From assembly GCA_033852135.1 (NCBI GenBank), contig JAWSVB010000016.1, forward strand, positions 124,001-188,000: DNA of 64,000 bases. Reading direction: 5' to 3'. Every line of letters begins with the position of its first letter. Positions within the stretch are counted from its first letter, which is position 1. This DNA is from QZLE01 sp033852135. GTDB taxonomy: Bacteria > Pseudomonadota > Gammaproteobacteria > QZLD01. Shown piece by piece: positions 35,157 to 45,700 of the stretch. The notes under the pieces were generated by a model. That model was not told where the DNA came from and made no database searches. It saw nothing but the letters and a program-made list of their open reading frames with translations. The position numbers were made by a program, and so were the translations under genes.

Positions 35157-35456
35157 GTGTTATATGCAATAATCAGCTCCGATGTTGCTAACAGCTTACC
35201 TCTTAGAAAAACTGCAAGAACAGCTCACCTTGAAAGACTAGAGTTACTTCGAGATGAAGGCCGCCTTTTTGTTGCTGGTCCTCATCCAGCTGTTGACTGT
35301 GAAGACCCCGGTGAACAAGGCTTCACAGGAAGTTTAGTAATTGCAGAATTTTCAAGCTTAAATGCTGCCAAAGAATGGGCTGATAAAGACCCGTATATAG
35401 ATGCTGGCGTATATAAAGAAGTTATCGTAAAGCCATTTAAAAAAGTTATGCCATAA
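35157..35456 (+). CDS. yciI: YciI family protein
   Basis: 99-residue ferredoxin-like-fold protein. The start is GTG, fixed by AAGGAGA six bases upstream. The family pattern is visible: LYAIISSDVANSLPLRKTAR, AHLERLELLRDEGRLFVAGP (His-containing), GFTGSLVIAEF and ADKDPYIDAGVY with its conserved Asp. YciI proteins are small cytosolic proteins of unclear enzymatic role. Follows yciB as in many gammaproteobacteria; the parvulin gene comes 30 bases later. Confidence 0.93.
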   Translation: MLYAIISSDVANSLPLRKTARTAHLERLELLRDEGRLFVAGPHPAVDCEDPGEQGFTGSLVIAEFSSLNAAKEWADKDPYIDAGVYKEVIVKPFKKVMP

Positions 35457-35486
35457 TTAATTAAATTTTAAGTAAAGGACTAAAGA

Positions 35487-36422
35487 ATGAAACACATATC
35501 CAAAATTGCTGCTATCTCATTAATCGCTCTATTGCCTCTTAGTGGGTGTAATAGTAACGAAGAAGGTAAAAAAGAGACTAAGCCTGTAGCTGCAAAAACA
35601 TCTGAAGCAAAAACACCTGAAACAAAAGCTACAGAAGTTAAAGCTGCTGAAACTAAACCTATGGAAGAGAAAGCTAAGCCAGCAGCAAGCGTTGAACCAA
35701 CTTCAGTTGCTGTTGTAAATGGCGTAAAAATTAGCAAGCTTATGTTTGATAAGCATGCAGAATATAGAACTGGCGGTAAAAAAGTTCAGCTTTCTCCAGA
35801 CCAGCGTAAAGGTATCCTAGATGAGCTAGTAAGCCTTGAACTACTAAAGCAAGATGCAATTCAAAAAGAGATTGATAAGCAAGATGATGTTATTGCACTT
35901 ATTGAAAATCACAAGCGTGGTGCGATCGCCCAAGCAGGAGTACTTAAACTTAAGCAATCAAATGTAATCTCTGATGAAGATCTACAGAAAAAATATGATG
36001 AATACGCAAAAACCAACTCAAATGAATACAATGCAAGCCACATTCTATTAAAAACTGAAGAAGAAGCTAAAAATGTAATCAAAGAGATCGATGCAGGCGG
36101 TACTTTTGCAGAGCTTGCTAAAAAACACTCAGTAGGACCAACTGGTAAAAACGGTGGTAACCTTGGATGGTTCGGACCTAAACAAATGGTTAAAGAGTTT
36201 AGTGATGCGGTTAAGACATTAACTGTAGGAGCTTATACAAAAGAGCCTGTAATGACTAAATTTGGCTGGCACATAATACTTCTTCAAGAAACAAGACCAG
36301 CAACTATGGTTCCTTTCGAGCAGATGAAAAAGCAATTGAGACTTGAAGAGGAAGGAAAAATGATTCAAGACTACCTTGCTAGCCTAAAAGCAAAAAGCAA
36401 AGTTGAGATCCTACTTAAGTAG
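35487..36422 (+). CDS. Parvulin-type peptidyl-prolyl isomerase lipoprotein
   Basis: 311-residue SurA/PpiD/PrsA-type chaperone. A lipoprotein signal ends in LLPLSGC (lipobox Cys at residue 21), followed by a Lys/Glu/Ala/Pro-rich linker of about 50 residues and an N-terminal chaperone domain (VAVVNGVKISKLMFDKHAEY). The parvulin domain is at about residues 185-280: ASHILLKTEEEAKNVIKEID, AKKHSVGPTGKNGGNLGWFG, and FGWHIILLQETRPA. It should be membrane-tethered on the periplasmic side and help fold outer-membrane or secreted proteins. Third gene after yciB-yciI. Confidence 0.92.
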   Translation: MKHISKIAAISLIALLPLSGCNSNEEGKKETKPVAAKTSEAKTPETKATEVKAAETKPMEEKAKPAASVEPTSVAVVNGVKISKLMFDKHAEYRTGGKKVQLSPDQRKGILDELVSLELLKQDAIQKEIDKQDDVIALIENHKRGAIAQAGVLKLKQSNVISDEDLQKKYDEYAKTNSNEYNASHILLKTEEEAKNVIKEIDAGGTFAELAKKHSVGPTGKNGGNLGWFGPKQMVKEFSDAVKTLTVGAYTKEPVMTKFGWHIILLQETRPATMVPFEQMKKQLRLEEEGKMIQDYLASLKAKSKVEILLK

Positions 36423-36442
36423 AAATCAATTCTAGTTTTGGT

Positions 36443-36472
36443 GCTCTGGTCATATAAACATATGATCAGAGC
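36443..36472 (+). terminator. Hairpin downstream of the parvulin gene
   Basis: Stem GCTCTGGTCATAT/ATATGATCAGAGC (13 bp with one G-T pair), loop AAAC, 21 bases after the stop. No T-run follows, so it may mark a 3' end rather than a canonical terminator. Confidence 0.5.
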
Positions 36473-36588
36473 TTGTCAATAAAGCTCCAAAATTCATATA
36501 TTTTCATCTATCACTAGGTTATAGAATTTTGCGACTATACATCTTATAATCAAGTCAGTGAGCAACACTGATTGAAGATTTGACGCTA

Positions 36589-39021
36589 ATGGACACAAAT
36601 AAGCATTTTCGCGAAATAACTAATAACATTCCTGCTGCTATAGCATATTTGGATAGCAGTTTTAATGTAGTTAATTTCAACAACACTTACTCTCTTTGGT
36701 TTGACCTAGATCAATTAGACTATACCCCCAAGCATTTAAAAGAGATTATTGGCGAAAAAGAATTTGAACAAATAGCATCATATTTAAATAGTGCCATTCA
36801 AGGGCAACATCAGAGCTATCAAAGAATTACGATAGCCAAACATGGCAAGCAACGCCAACTTAATATCGAACTCAATCCACACTATGACGATAATAATCAA
36901 GTAATTGGCGTATATGGTATCGCGATGGATGTTTCTGAGAAGATCTCATCCGATAAAAAAGTAGAAAACCTTTATGCCCAAAATAAAGAGCTATTTAATA
37001 TATCCAAAAAAGCTCTTGCGGGTATTAACTACCTTGAACTAGCCCTAATATCAGTTAACACCATATCTGAATCAATAAATGCAGACTTATGTGAAATTTT
37101 TCACTTCAGTGATGACACTCAAGAAATCTTCATTGATGCATGTAACGGTTGGGAAAGACAATTTTCATCCGAAAAATTAAATAGATCTGACTTAATCACA
37201 TCTGCCGGTTTTGACCATGACTTTATCGATGCATCAGAATCGCATGGAACATCAACATTTACCCTGCAAGGTGTATTAAGTGGATACAGCTGCCCCATCT
37301 ATATCAAAAATAAAAAATATGGTGTGCTAGGTGTTCATTTCAAATCAGATAAGCTTTTTACAGACCAGGAAAAAAACTTCGTACAAACAATTGCCAACCA
37401 GCTAGCGTCAGTACTTGAAAGAGAAGCAACCGAATCTGCATATAGAGATGCAAAAGAGCAGGCAGAAAACGCTAGCAGCGCCAAAACTTCATACCTGGCA
37501 AACATGAGCCATGAGATCCGCACCCCCATGAATGGAGTGATTGGGATGCTTGAACTCCTAAAAGACTCAGGAATGAATGCAAGCCAAGCTGAGTATGTTG
37601 AAGTTGCACATCGCTCTGCTGAAAATTTGATGCGTATTATTAATAATGTTTTAGATCTTTCTAAGATCGAAGCTGGAAAATTAGAGCTAGAATCAGAAAA
37701 ATTCAACTTATTTAAAACCATAAGAAACACTACTGATTTGTTTATGGGCAGGGCTAAGCAAAAAAATATCACGCTCAATTGCCAGCTATCTGACAATATG
37801 CCAATTAACGTAATTGGTGACTCTACAAGAATAGAACAGGTAATAACTAACCTACTCAGTAACGCATTAAAGTTTACTGAATTTGGTGAGATAACGGTTT
37901 CAGCAAGCTGCAAATGCATTGAAAACATGACAGCTTCACTATATTTTGAAGTAAAAGATTCTGGAATAGGTATTTCTGACGAAGGTAAGAAAAAAGTTTT
38001 CGAATCCTTTGCTCAAGAAGAAAAATCAACAACAAGAAAATTTGGCGGAACCGGGCTTGGCCTCTCAATTGTTAAACAACTTGTAGAGCTAATGGGTGGA
38101 TCCATCAATATAAAAGATAATGATCCACAAGGAGCTTGTTTTTATTTCACCCTAGAAATCCAAATAGAACCAAGACAGCCTATCCCCGAGCAAAATAAAG
38201 AGGAAACTGTTCGCCGACAAAATATCCTAGTTGTTGGTGAGGATCTATTCCTCGGGCCTGCAATTGGGTGGATAAAGAACTGGGGGGCAGATATTGAAGT
38301 TGCCTCATCTGGTCTGGAAGCAATCTCTATAATCATGGAGAAACAGAAATCACCAAACCCGATATCAGTAATTGTTTGTAATCATGAATTACCCGGAATG
38401 GCATCTGACCAATTTTTTAATCTTTTAGATAAAAACCCAGATCACTCCTCTATTCGCAGAATTGATATTATTAATGAACCTCAAATTCACAAAACTGACC
38501 AATCAGCTAATAACGTAATATCAATAGAATTAAATGAAGAATCAATTTTTAATGCATTGGCTAATACTCCCGTTGCAGCTCCGCAACCTGTGGTTCAACA
38601 TCATGGACACCTAGATCAACAAAGCCATGCCAATAGAATATTAATAGCTGAAGACAATCCAGTTAATCAAAAAGTAACATCAGATACTCTGAAGAAACTA
38701 GGTTATGACGTTATTGTTGCTAACAATGGTCGTGAAGCCTTTGAAGAGTTCAAAAACAGTCACTTCGATGCAATACTAATGGATTGCCAGATGCCTATCA
38801 TGGATGGATATGAAGCAACAGAGGCAATCCGTGATTATGAATCCCCTTTGGGCAAGCATACACCTATTATTGCTGCTACAGCTCATGCAATGCGCGGTGA
38901 CAGAGAAAAATGCATTGAGGCAGGAATGGATGACTATCTTTCCAAGCCTATTCGAATGATGGCATTAAAAGAGAAAATTGAAGAGTGGTTATCTGGAGAA
39001 GATAAATCTCAGCTGCTTTGA
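36589..39021 (+). CDS. Soluble PAS-GAF hybrid histidine kinase with one decayed receiver
   Basis: About 810 residues without membrane segments. Start chosen at ATG 36589; a TTG nine bases upstream lacks ribosome-site spacing. Order: PAS (about 1-120), GAF (about 140-290), HisKA with NMSHEIRTPMNG (His308), HATPase (NLLSNALKFTEFGE, KDSGIGISDE, GGTGLGLSIV), and two receivers. The first receiver is decayed: acidic pocket reads VVGED, and the phospho-accepting Asp is Asn598 (VCNHELPGM). The second is intact (AEDNPVNQ, LMDCQMPIMDG, DDYLSKPI). No HPt is present. The GAF and PAS domains suggest a cytosolic small-molecule or redox signal. It converges with another hybrid kinase, 77 bases away. Confidence 0.92.
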   Translation: MDTNKHFREITNNIPAAIAYLDSSFNVVNFNNTYSLWFDLDQLDYTPKHLKEIIGEKEFEQIASYLNSAIQGQHQSYQRITIAKHGKQRQLNIELNPHYDDNNQVIGVYGIAMDVSEKISSDKKVENLYAQNKELFNISKKALAGINYLELALISVNTISESINADLCEIFHFSDDTQEIFIDACNGWERQFSSEKLNRSDLITSAGFDHDFIDASESHGTSTFTLQGVLSGYSCPIYIKNKKYGVLGVHFKSDKLFTDQEKNFVQTIANQLASVLEREATESAYRDAKEQAENASSAKTSYLANMSHEIRTPMNGVIGMLELLKDSGMNASQAEYVEVAHRSAENLMRIINNVLDLSKIEAGKLELESEKFNLFKTIRNTTDLFMGRAKQKNITLNCQLSDNMPINVIGDSTRIEQVITNLLSNALKFTEFGEITVSASCKCIENMTASLYFEVKDSGIGISDEGKKKVFESFAQEEKSTTRKFGGTGLGLSIVKQLVELMGGSINIKDNDPQGACFYFTLEIQIEPRQPIPEQNKEETVRRQNILVVGEDLFLGPAIGWIKNWGADIEVASSGLEAISIIMEKQKSPNPISVIVCNHELPGMASDQFFNLLDKNPDHSSIRRIDIINEPQIHKTDQSANNVISIELNEESIFNALANTPVAAPQPVVQHHGHLDQQSHANRILIAEDNPVNQKVTSDTLKKLGYDVIVANNGREAFEEFKNSHFDAILMDCQMPIMDGYEATEAIRDYESPLGKHTPIIAATAHAMRGDREKCIEAGMDDYLSKPIRMMALKEKIEEWLSGEDKSQLL

Positions 39022-39098
39022 CATATTTTCCTAAGACAAATCCTCAAGACAAAGCCCCAAGCAAAACAGCACATTTTTAAAGCAAAATCATAATTACT

Positions 39099-41306
39099 TT
39101 AATAAGCCCATTTATCCAGCAAGTAATCTAAGGATTTTTTACGAATAGGTTTTGGTAAGTGATCATCCATACCCGCTGCTGCACAACGTTCCTTATCCTC
39201 TTTTAGCACACTAGCAGTTAAAGCGACAATTGGTGTGTGCTTAATTTTTCCAGCACCTTCCATCTCTCTGATTACCTTTGTTGCAGTGTATCCATCCATG
39301 ATAGGCATCTGACAATCCATCAGAATTAAGTTGTATTCGTTGATTGCTATTTTATCAACAGCTTCTTTACCATTTACTGCAATATCAACATCACAAAGAG
39401 CTAAATCCAGCAAACCAATAGCAACTTGCTGATTAATAATATTATCTTCCACTAGCAAAACTTTTTTACGCTCAGAAACGTTAGCCTCAAAAGTTTTAAA
39501 TGAGTCTGGTCGTTCTTGATATTTATCAACTAAGTCTTTATTAATACCAGTTAATAACTGATGTGGATAAATTGGAGCGATAAGGAATAGATCTGCTCCG
39601 GCAGCCATCATTTGCGCCTTAGCATCAGCAGAGCTGTCAGTCCCAATATAAATTATATTTATTTTATCAATTGAATGCCTGTGCTTAATACCAGAACAAA
39701 GCTCCAAACACTTCTCAAAACTATCTGGGTTATCAAGTATAACTAAATCAAAGTGTCTGCTCTCTTTCTGAGCCAATAATAATTCATTTATAACTAAACT
39801 AGTATTACGCAATACAGTAAGATTTGCCCCCCATGGAACAACCATCTGTTCCAAACCAGCAACTGTTTTTTCTTCATTTTCAACCAGAAGAATTCTTGAT
39901 TCTCGCAAGTCAGGAGTGGAAACCTCTTTCACCAATTGTGATTCAGAACTTTCTAAATACAGGGTAAACCAGAATATACTTCCTGAACCTGGATTAGATT
40001 TAACACCTATCTCACCATTAAACATCTCAACAATTTGGCGGCAAATAGCCAATCCAAGACCTGTTCCACCAAAATTCCTGGTTGTTGATTCATCAGCTTG
40101 GGAGAATGAATCAAAAATAGTGTTTTGAACCTGTTGAGATATACCTATACCAGTATCTGAAATACTAAAAAGTAATTTATTAGTGTTATTTATACGGCTT
40201 TCAAGTTCAACTTTAACCCCTACTTCACCCGATGAAGTAAACTTTAAAGCATTACTAAGCAAGTTATTAATCACCTGCCAAATTCGAGTTGGGTCACCAA
40301 TAAGGTTCGCTGGAATATCCTCCCCTATCTGGGAAGTTAGCAGTACGCCCTTCTCGGTAGCATCTTTATAGTGAAGCTGGAGAATATCATCAATAAGATG
40401 AAATAGATCAAAGTCGATATTTTCTAACGACAGCTTACCAGCCTCAATTTTTGAGAAGTCCAAAATATTATTAATAAGGGAAAGAAGCGCCTCACCAGAA
40501 GAGCTTGCAACCTTTAGATATTCATCTTGTTCAAAGCTTGTATTAGTTTCTTTAAGCAAAGTAATCATACCGAGTATGCCATTAAGCGGTGTTCTAAGCT
40601 CATGCGACATATTTGCTACGAATAGACTTTTTGCTTTTGCTGCATTCTCAGCCACATCTTTAGAAAGCTGTAATTCATCTACAAGCTTACGGAGATACTC
40701 ACTTTTACGGTTAAGCTCATCTTTTTGAATCTCCTTTTGCATACTACCAGCAGTGGAATCAATAAACAGACGGATCTCTTCAATTTCTTGGTGGCTAAGA
40801 TTCAAACTTCTTGATTGGGAAAAAAGATGGATAACACCAATTGTTTCATTCTGCTGCAAAACAGGAACGATTAAATTATCAATAACACCTAAATATTCAA
40901 TGACTTCACGGTCAACATCAGGGATATTATCAAAACTGGAGTGATGAATATTTTTCGCATAAAAGTACTCTTTGGTTATAGCAACTTTTGCAGATATAGA
41001 GTTTCTTCTATTTAACTTAATACGACTAGTAATAGCTTGAGCAGTTAAAGCACTTTGGTTATTCATTCCATAGTATTTATACAACCAAAGACAATCACTA
41101 TCTTTGTCAATTAACTGAACACCTATAGCCTCAAAACCCCAGCGCTCTTGCAAGTACTCTGTAATGTCAGCCAAAAGTGAATCTAAAGAAAATGAACTCC
41201 CTATCTTTTGGACTAATTCACGCTGTCGTTTTTCCGTTGCAAGCTCTTGTTCTAATTTAGCTATCTGCAACTTCAAACTAGTGATATCGCTGTTACTTCC
41301 TTCCAA
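39099..41306 (-). CDS. Soluble GAF hybrid histidine kinase with one decayed receiver
   Basis: 735 residues, start TTG behind CGGAAG; the frame has an upstream stop and no nearby ATG. Order: short coiled coil (about 5-35), GAF (about 40-200), second coil, HisKA with NMSHELRTPLNG (His235), HATPase (NNLLSNALKFTSSGE, SDTGIGISQ, GGTGLGLAI), then two receivers. In the first, LVENEE replaces the usual acidic pair and the conserved Lys is lost (FLIAPIYP), though an Asp remains in VILDNPD, so signalling through it is doubtful. The second is intact (VEDNIINQ, LMDCQMPIMDG, DDHLPKPI). No membrane segments or HPt. It is tail-to-tail with the PAS-GAF kinase and has a similar domain plan, so the pair may share ancestry. 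Confidence 0.92.
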   Translation of the reverse strand: MEGSNSDITSLKLQIAKLEQELATEKRQRELVQKIGSSFSLDSLLADITEYLQERWGFEAIGVQLIDKDSDCLWLYKYYGMNNQSALTAQAITSRIKLNRRNSISAKVAITKEYFYAKNIHHSSFDNIPDVDREVIEYLGVIDNLIVPVLQQNETIGVIHLFSQSRSLNLSHQEIEEIRLFIDSTAGSMQKEIQKDELNRKSEYLRKLVDELQLSKDVAENAAKAKSLFVANMSHELRTPLNGILGMITLLKETNTSFEQDEYLKVASSSGEALLSLINNILDFSKIEAGKLSLENIDFDLFHLIDDILQLHYKDATEKGVLLTSQIGEDIPANLIGDPTRIWQVINNLLSNALKFTSSGEVGVKVELESRINNTNKLLFSISDTGIGISQQVQNTIFDSFSQADESTTRNFGGTGLGLAICRQIVEMFNGEIGVKSNPGSGSIFWFTLYLESSESQLVKEVSTPDLRESRILLVENEEKTVAGLEQMVVPWGANLTVLRNTSLVINELLLAQKESRHFDLVILDNPDSFEKCLELCSGIKHRHSIDKINIIYIGTDSSADAKAQMMAAGADLFLIAPIYPHQLLTGINKDLVDKYQERPDSFKTFEANVSERKKVLLVEDNIINQQVAIGLLDLALCDVDIAVNGKEAVDKIAINEYNLILMDCQMPIMDGYTATKVIREMEGAGKIKHTPIVALTASVLKEDKERCAAAGMDDHLPKPIRKKSLDYLLDKWAY

Positions 41307-41500
41307 TGAATAACTTCCGTATTTATTCTTTTTGTATATGAATTATAGCTTGAAGAAAAGCTAATCCGATCAATAATAGAGTGAATTTCTAATATAAGAA
41401 AGAGAATTGTTTCACAAAATCAATATTAATGCGCAAGTCACAAACGATTACTTTTTGTGACTTACTTATAAAGTAGTTTTATAAGATGAAAAACTGTTTT

Positions 41501-42583
41501 TTATCTTATAAAATCTTCAATTAACTCTCCAATTTTAACGTATTCTTTCAAGCATCCAAGATGCCCCCAGTCAGACTCAATAATTTCAACTCTACATTGA
41601 TCTTGGTCTTGACTATTAAGAATAGTCCCTAGTTCAAATGCCCACTCTGGGGAGAACTCAGCATCTGTATCAAAGTTTATCAACATAACTTTACACTTTA
41701 TTCTCTTAACACCTGACTCATAATCATCGGCGCCAATCCCGAGATCAAAGCCATTAACAGCAGTAGTCAACGAGATATAACAATTAGGATCTCGCCCTAA
41801 TATATCACTTTTCAAAGTGTTGGATAGATAACCAGCTACGTTGTCACTACGCTGTTGTTGCGACACCTGGCTTTCATTAACAGTATCCCAGCAAAAGGCC
41901 TTAATACACTTTTCATGGGTATAATATATCTTAGCCACCTGATGAATCATCTTTAGTGAATGCAAAGCTTGACCGTCTTCATACCAGCCATTATTAAACT
42001 CTGGATCCATCTTCACAGCATTAATCATAAAGTGATGCATAGCCATTCCTGATGGAGGCATACGACCTGCAGTAGCAACAGCAACAACCTTCTCAATAAA
42101 ATCTGGAAATAAGGCCGCCATTTGCAATGATTGTAAAGACCCCATTGATGGGCCCGCCATCATGTAAAGTTTTTCAATACCAAGGTGGTCGAGAAAAGTT
42201 TTAATGAATAGAGTCATATCAATTAATGATATTTTAGGGAAATCTGGTCCGACGCGTTTACCTGTTTTAGGATTAATAGAATTAGCACCTGAAGTACCAA
42301 ACATACTACCAAGAGAATTCGAGCATATCACTCGACAATTATTTGTATCAATCGCCTTTCCTGGACCGATTATACCATCCCACCACCCTGGTAATTCATC
42401 ATCATCTGAATACTTACCCGCAGCATGCGCATTTGATAAACCCCCATGAGCAATATACACAATCTTACCTTCAGGGTTGCCATATTCTTCGTAACAAACT
42501 TCAGGAAATTCAATCAAATCACCACCTTGTGTAACAAATGGTTGTGGTAATTTAATAACTTTTTTACTAGCTATTAGAGCCAT
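41501..42583 (-). CDS. MetX-like alpha/beta-hydrolase acyltransferase
   Basis: 360-residue protein of the homoserine O-acetyltransferase branch of alpha/beta hydrolases. The nucleophile elbow is AGPSMGSLQSLQMAALFPD (Ser in GPSMG, where MetX normally has GGSMGG), with Asp in INFDTDAEFSPEWAF and His in SDWGHLGCLKEY completing the triad. SNSLGSMFGTSGANSINPKT matches the MetX GCTGP/SNP-rich region. Start chosen at ATG 42583, nine bases after GAGG, instead of TTG 42598. The changed elbow leaves the acceptor (homoserine, serine or something else) open. It is divergent from the large dehydratase-activase gene, and its role there is unknown. Confidence 0.75.
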   Translation of the reverse strand: MALIASKKVIKLPQPFVTQGGDLIEFPEVCYEEYGNPEGKIVYIAHGGLSNAHAAGKYSDDDELPGWWDGIIGPGKAIDTNNCRVICSNSLGSMFGTSGANSINPKTGKRVGPDFPKISLIDMTLFIKTFLDHLGIEKLYMMAGPSMGSLQSLQMAALFPDFIEKVVAVATAGRMPPSGMAMHHFMINAVKMDPEFNNGWYEDGQALHSLKMIHQVAKIYYTHEKCIKAFCWDTVNESQVSQQQRSDNVAGYLSNTLKSDILGRDPNCYISLTTAVNGFDLGIGADDYESGVKRIKCKVMLINFDTDAEFSPEWAFELGTILNSQDQDQCRVEIIESDWGHLGCLKEYVKIGELIEDFIR

Positions 42584-42769
42584 GCTTGAAGACCTCAATA
42601 CACCAATTTAAATGTGAATATTATTTAATAATATTAGTAAATAATATTGATTAAAATAATGAGCAAAAAATAGTAACAATTTCGATTATATTGGTTACAA
42701 TAACACGATTTTTTAGCAAATAATTAAATCTTTCTGGGCTGGAAAAACCACCCTAACCCCCAAGTAGGA

Positions 42770-45700
42770 ATGGTTTTACAGGGCATAAATCGCAACAATG
42801 GGCTAATGATGGAACATAAAGACTTGAACAATAACCCTGATCAATCAACAGCAAAAGATAGCAACCAAACCAATTCTATTGGAATTTGTGTTGGAGCTTC
42901 TACAGTCTCGATAGTACAACTCAGTGCAACTATTGATCCTGCGACAAAAAAAGCTACAAACATTGTTATTGAAGAGCATGAGTCACACCCGCATGAAGGT
43001 GATCCAAAACATACTCTTGCTACTATAGTTGAAAGGCAATATCTCAGCTCTTACGATCATATAGCTCTAACAGGCAGAAAATTTACTGACTTTGTTAACC
43101 TAACTACAATTTCAGAGCCAGAAGCAACCGAACAAGCATATACATTTGTAAAACCTGATGGTGTTAACTGCCCTGCAATCGTTTCAGCTGGTGGTGAAAC
43201 ATTTATGGTTTATGCTCTAGATGATAGAGGCACTATCTCAAATGTGATAACTGGAAATAAGTGTGCTTCTGGTACAGGTGAGTTCTTCCTACAACAACTA
43301 CGCCGTATGGATGTCTCACTTGATGATGCAGTTCAATTTGCATCAGAATCCGAGCCTCATCACGTTTCAGGTCGCTGTTCAGTTTTCTGCAAATCGGATT
43401 GTACTCACGCTACAAATGCAGGAATACCTAAATCTCAAGTTACTGCTGGCCTTTGCCATATGATGGCAAACAAAGTTGTAGAACTGCTAAACAAAGTGGA
43501 ACAAGAAAATGTGATGGTCGTCGGCGGTGTTACTCGCAACCGTATGATGATGGACTTTTTACGTAATGATATTCCTGGCCTTGTAGTTCCAAAAGAAGCC
43601 CCTTACTTCGAAGCACTTGGTGCTGCACTATGGGCTCTTGAAAATGAGACAAAACCATTCCCTGGCCACGCAGATTTCTTAAAAGATGAGATATCATCAT
43701 TTGCATCACTTCCAGCTCTACAAGACTTTGAGAGCATGGTTGAATTTAAAGAGCTAGTACGCGGTACCATCACCGCTAAAGACAAATGCATATTAGGTCT
43801 TGATGTAGGCTCTACCACAACAAAAGCCGTATTACTTCGTAAAAGTGATGATGCAATGTTGGCTTCTGTATACCTTAGAACTAACGGCGATCCAGTTGAT
43901 GCATTCCGCAGATGTTATCAAGCTATATTAGACCAGATTTCGGAACAGCTACCTGCCGATCAAATCGAGATAGTTGGTCTTGGAGTTAGTGGTTCAGGGC
44001 GCCAAATTGCTGGTCTTCACGCTATGACAGATGGGATCATCAATGAAATTATTGCCCATGCAACTGCTGCAGTTCATTTTGATCCAGAAGTAGACACTCT
44101 TTTTGAAATTGGTGGTCAAGACGCAAAATACACATTCATTCGTAATTCAGTACCTTCTGACTACGCAATGAACGAAGCCTGCTCTGCAGGAACAGGATCT
44201 TTCCTCGAAGAATCAGCTTTAGAAACACTTGGCATTGAGATGGAAGATATTGCAGGTGTTGCTCTAACAGCCAAATCAGCGCCAAACTTCAACGACCAAT
44301 GTGCCGCATTTATATCTTCTGATATCAAAACAGCCATCCATGAAGGGGTTGAGCGTAAAGAAGTAGTAGCAGGACTGGTTTACTCAGTATGTATTAACTA
44401 TGCAAACCGCGTAAAAGGTAACCGCCCTGTTGGCAAAAAAGTGTTCATGCAAGGTGGTGTTTGTTATAACAAAGCCGTGCCTTTAGCTATGGCATCTCTA
44501 GTTGGCAAACCTATCATCGTTCCACCAGAACCAGGACTAATGGGAGCTTTTGGTGTAGCCCTTGAAGTTAAGAAAAGAATTGAATCTGGCTTAATGGAAG
44601 AGAAACTCTTTAATTTAGAAGAGTTAATTGCCAGACAAGTAACCTATGGCAAAACATTTATTTGTGGTGGCGGCAAAGAAAAGTGCGATCGTAAATGTGA
44701 AATAAACATGATCGAACTCGATGATAAAAAATATCCTTTCGGCGGCGCTTGTAATATGTATATCAACATGCGTAAAAACATAAACTATGATGTTGCTAAA
44801 CTCGATTTAGTGAAGGTGCGCCAAGAACTTGTATACAAAAAACATGGCCACCTATTCGATACAAAAGCAGCCTCATCTGACAAACCTACAGTAGCACTTA
44901 ACCGCAGCTTCTTAGTTAATACATATTTCCCCCTATATTCAAACTTCTTTAATGAGCTTGGGTTTAATGTAGTGATGCCGGATGAACCAACACAAGAAGG
45001 TATCGAGCAAAGAAATGCTGCTTTCTGTTACCCAGTTGAACTTGCGCATGGGTTCTTTGACAGCCTGCTTAAAGCAGAACAAAGACCAGACTATATATTC
45101 TTGCCACACTTTAAAGCAGTTCCAAACCTTGAAGGGTATTTAACCTCTCAAGTTTGTCCATTTGTACAAGGTGAAACATTCTATCTGCAATCAACGTTTA
45201 AAGAGCAGATCCAAGATCTAAGTGATAAAGGAACTAAGCTGTTCGCACCGCTTATAGATCTTACTAACGGTATGCAAGATGCACGTTCACCATTAGTAGA
45301 AACAGCCCTATCTATGGGTGTATCAAAAACAGAAGCTGAAAAAGCATACAAAATTGCCATTAAAGCACAGCTAGATTGTTTGGCTGAAATGCAAGAGATT
45401 GGCCGCAATACAGTTAAAGAGTTAGAGAAAACTCCAGATACTGTTGCAGTAACAATTTTCTCTCGCCCATACAACGGTTTTGTTGATGAAGCTCATATGG
45501 GAATACCACATAAAATCGCATCGCGTGGTGTTCTAGTAATTCCATTTGACTTCCTACCGATGGATGCAGACAGCATAGCTGAAAATATGTACTGGGGTCT
45601 TGGACAGCGCATACTTGGTGCAGCAAAATATATCAAGAATCATCCACAGCTATTTGGTACGTTTATTACCAACTTCTCCTGTGGTCCAGACTCATTCTTG

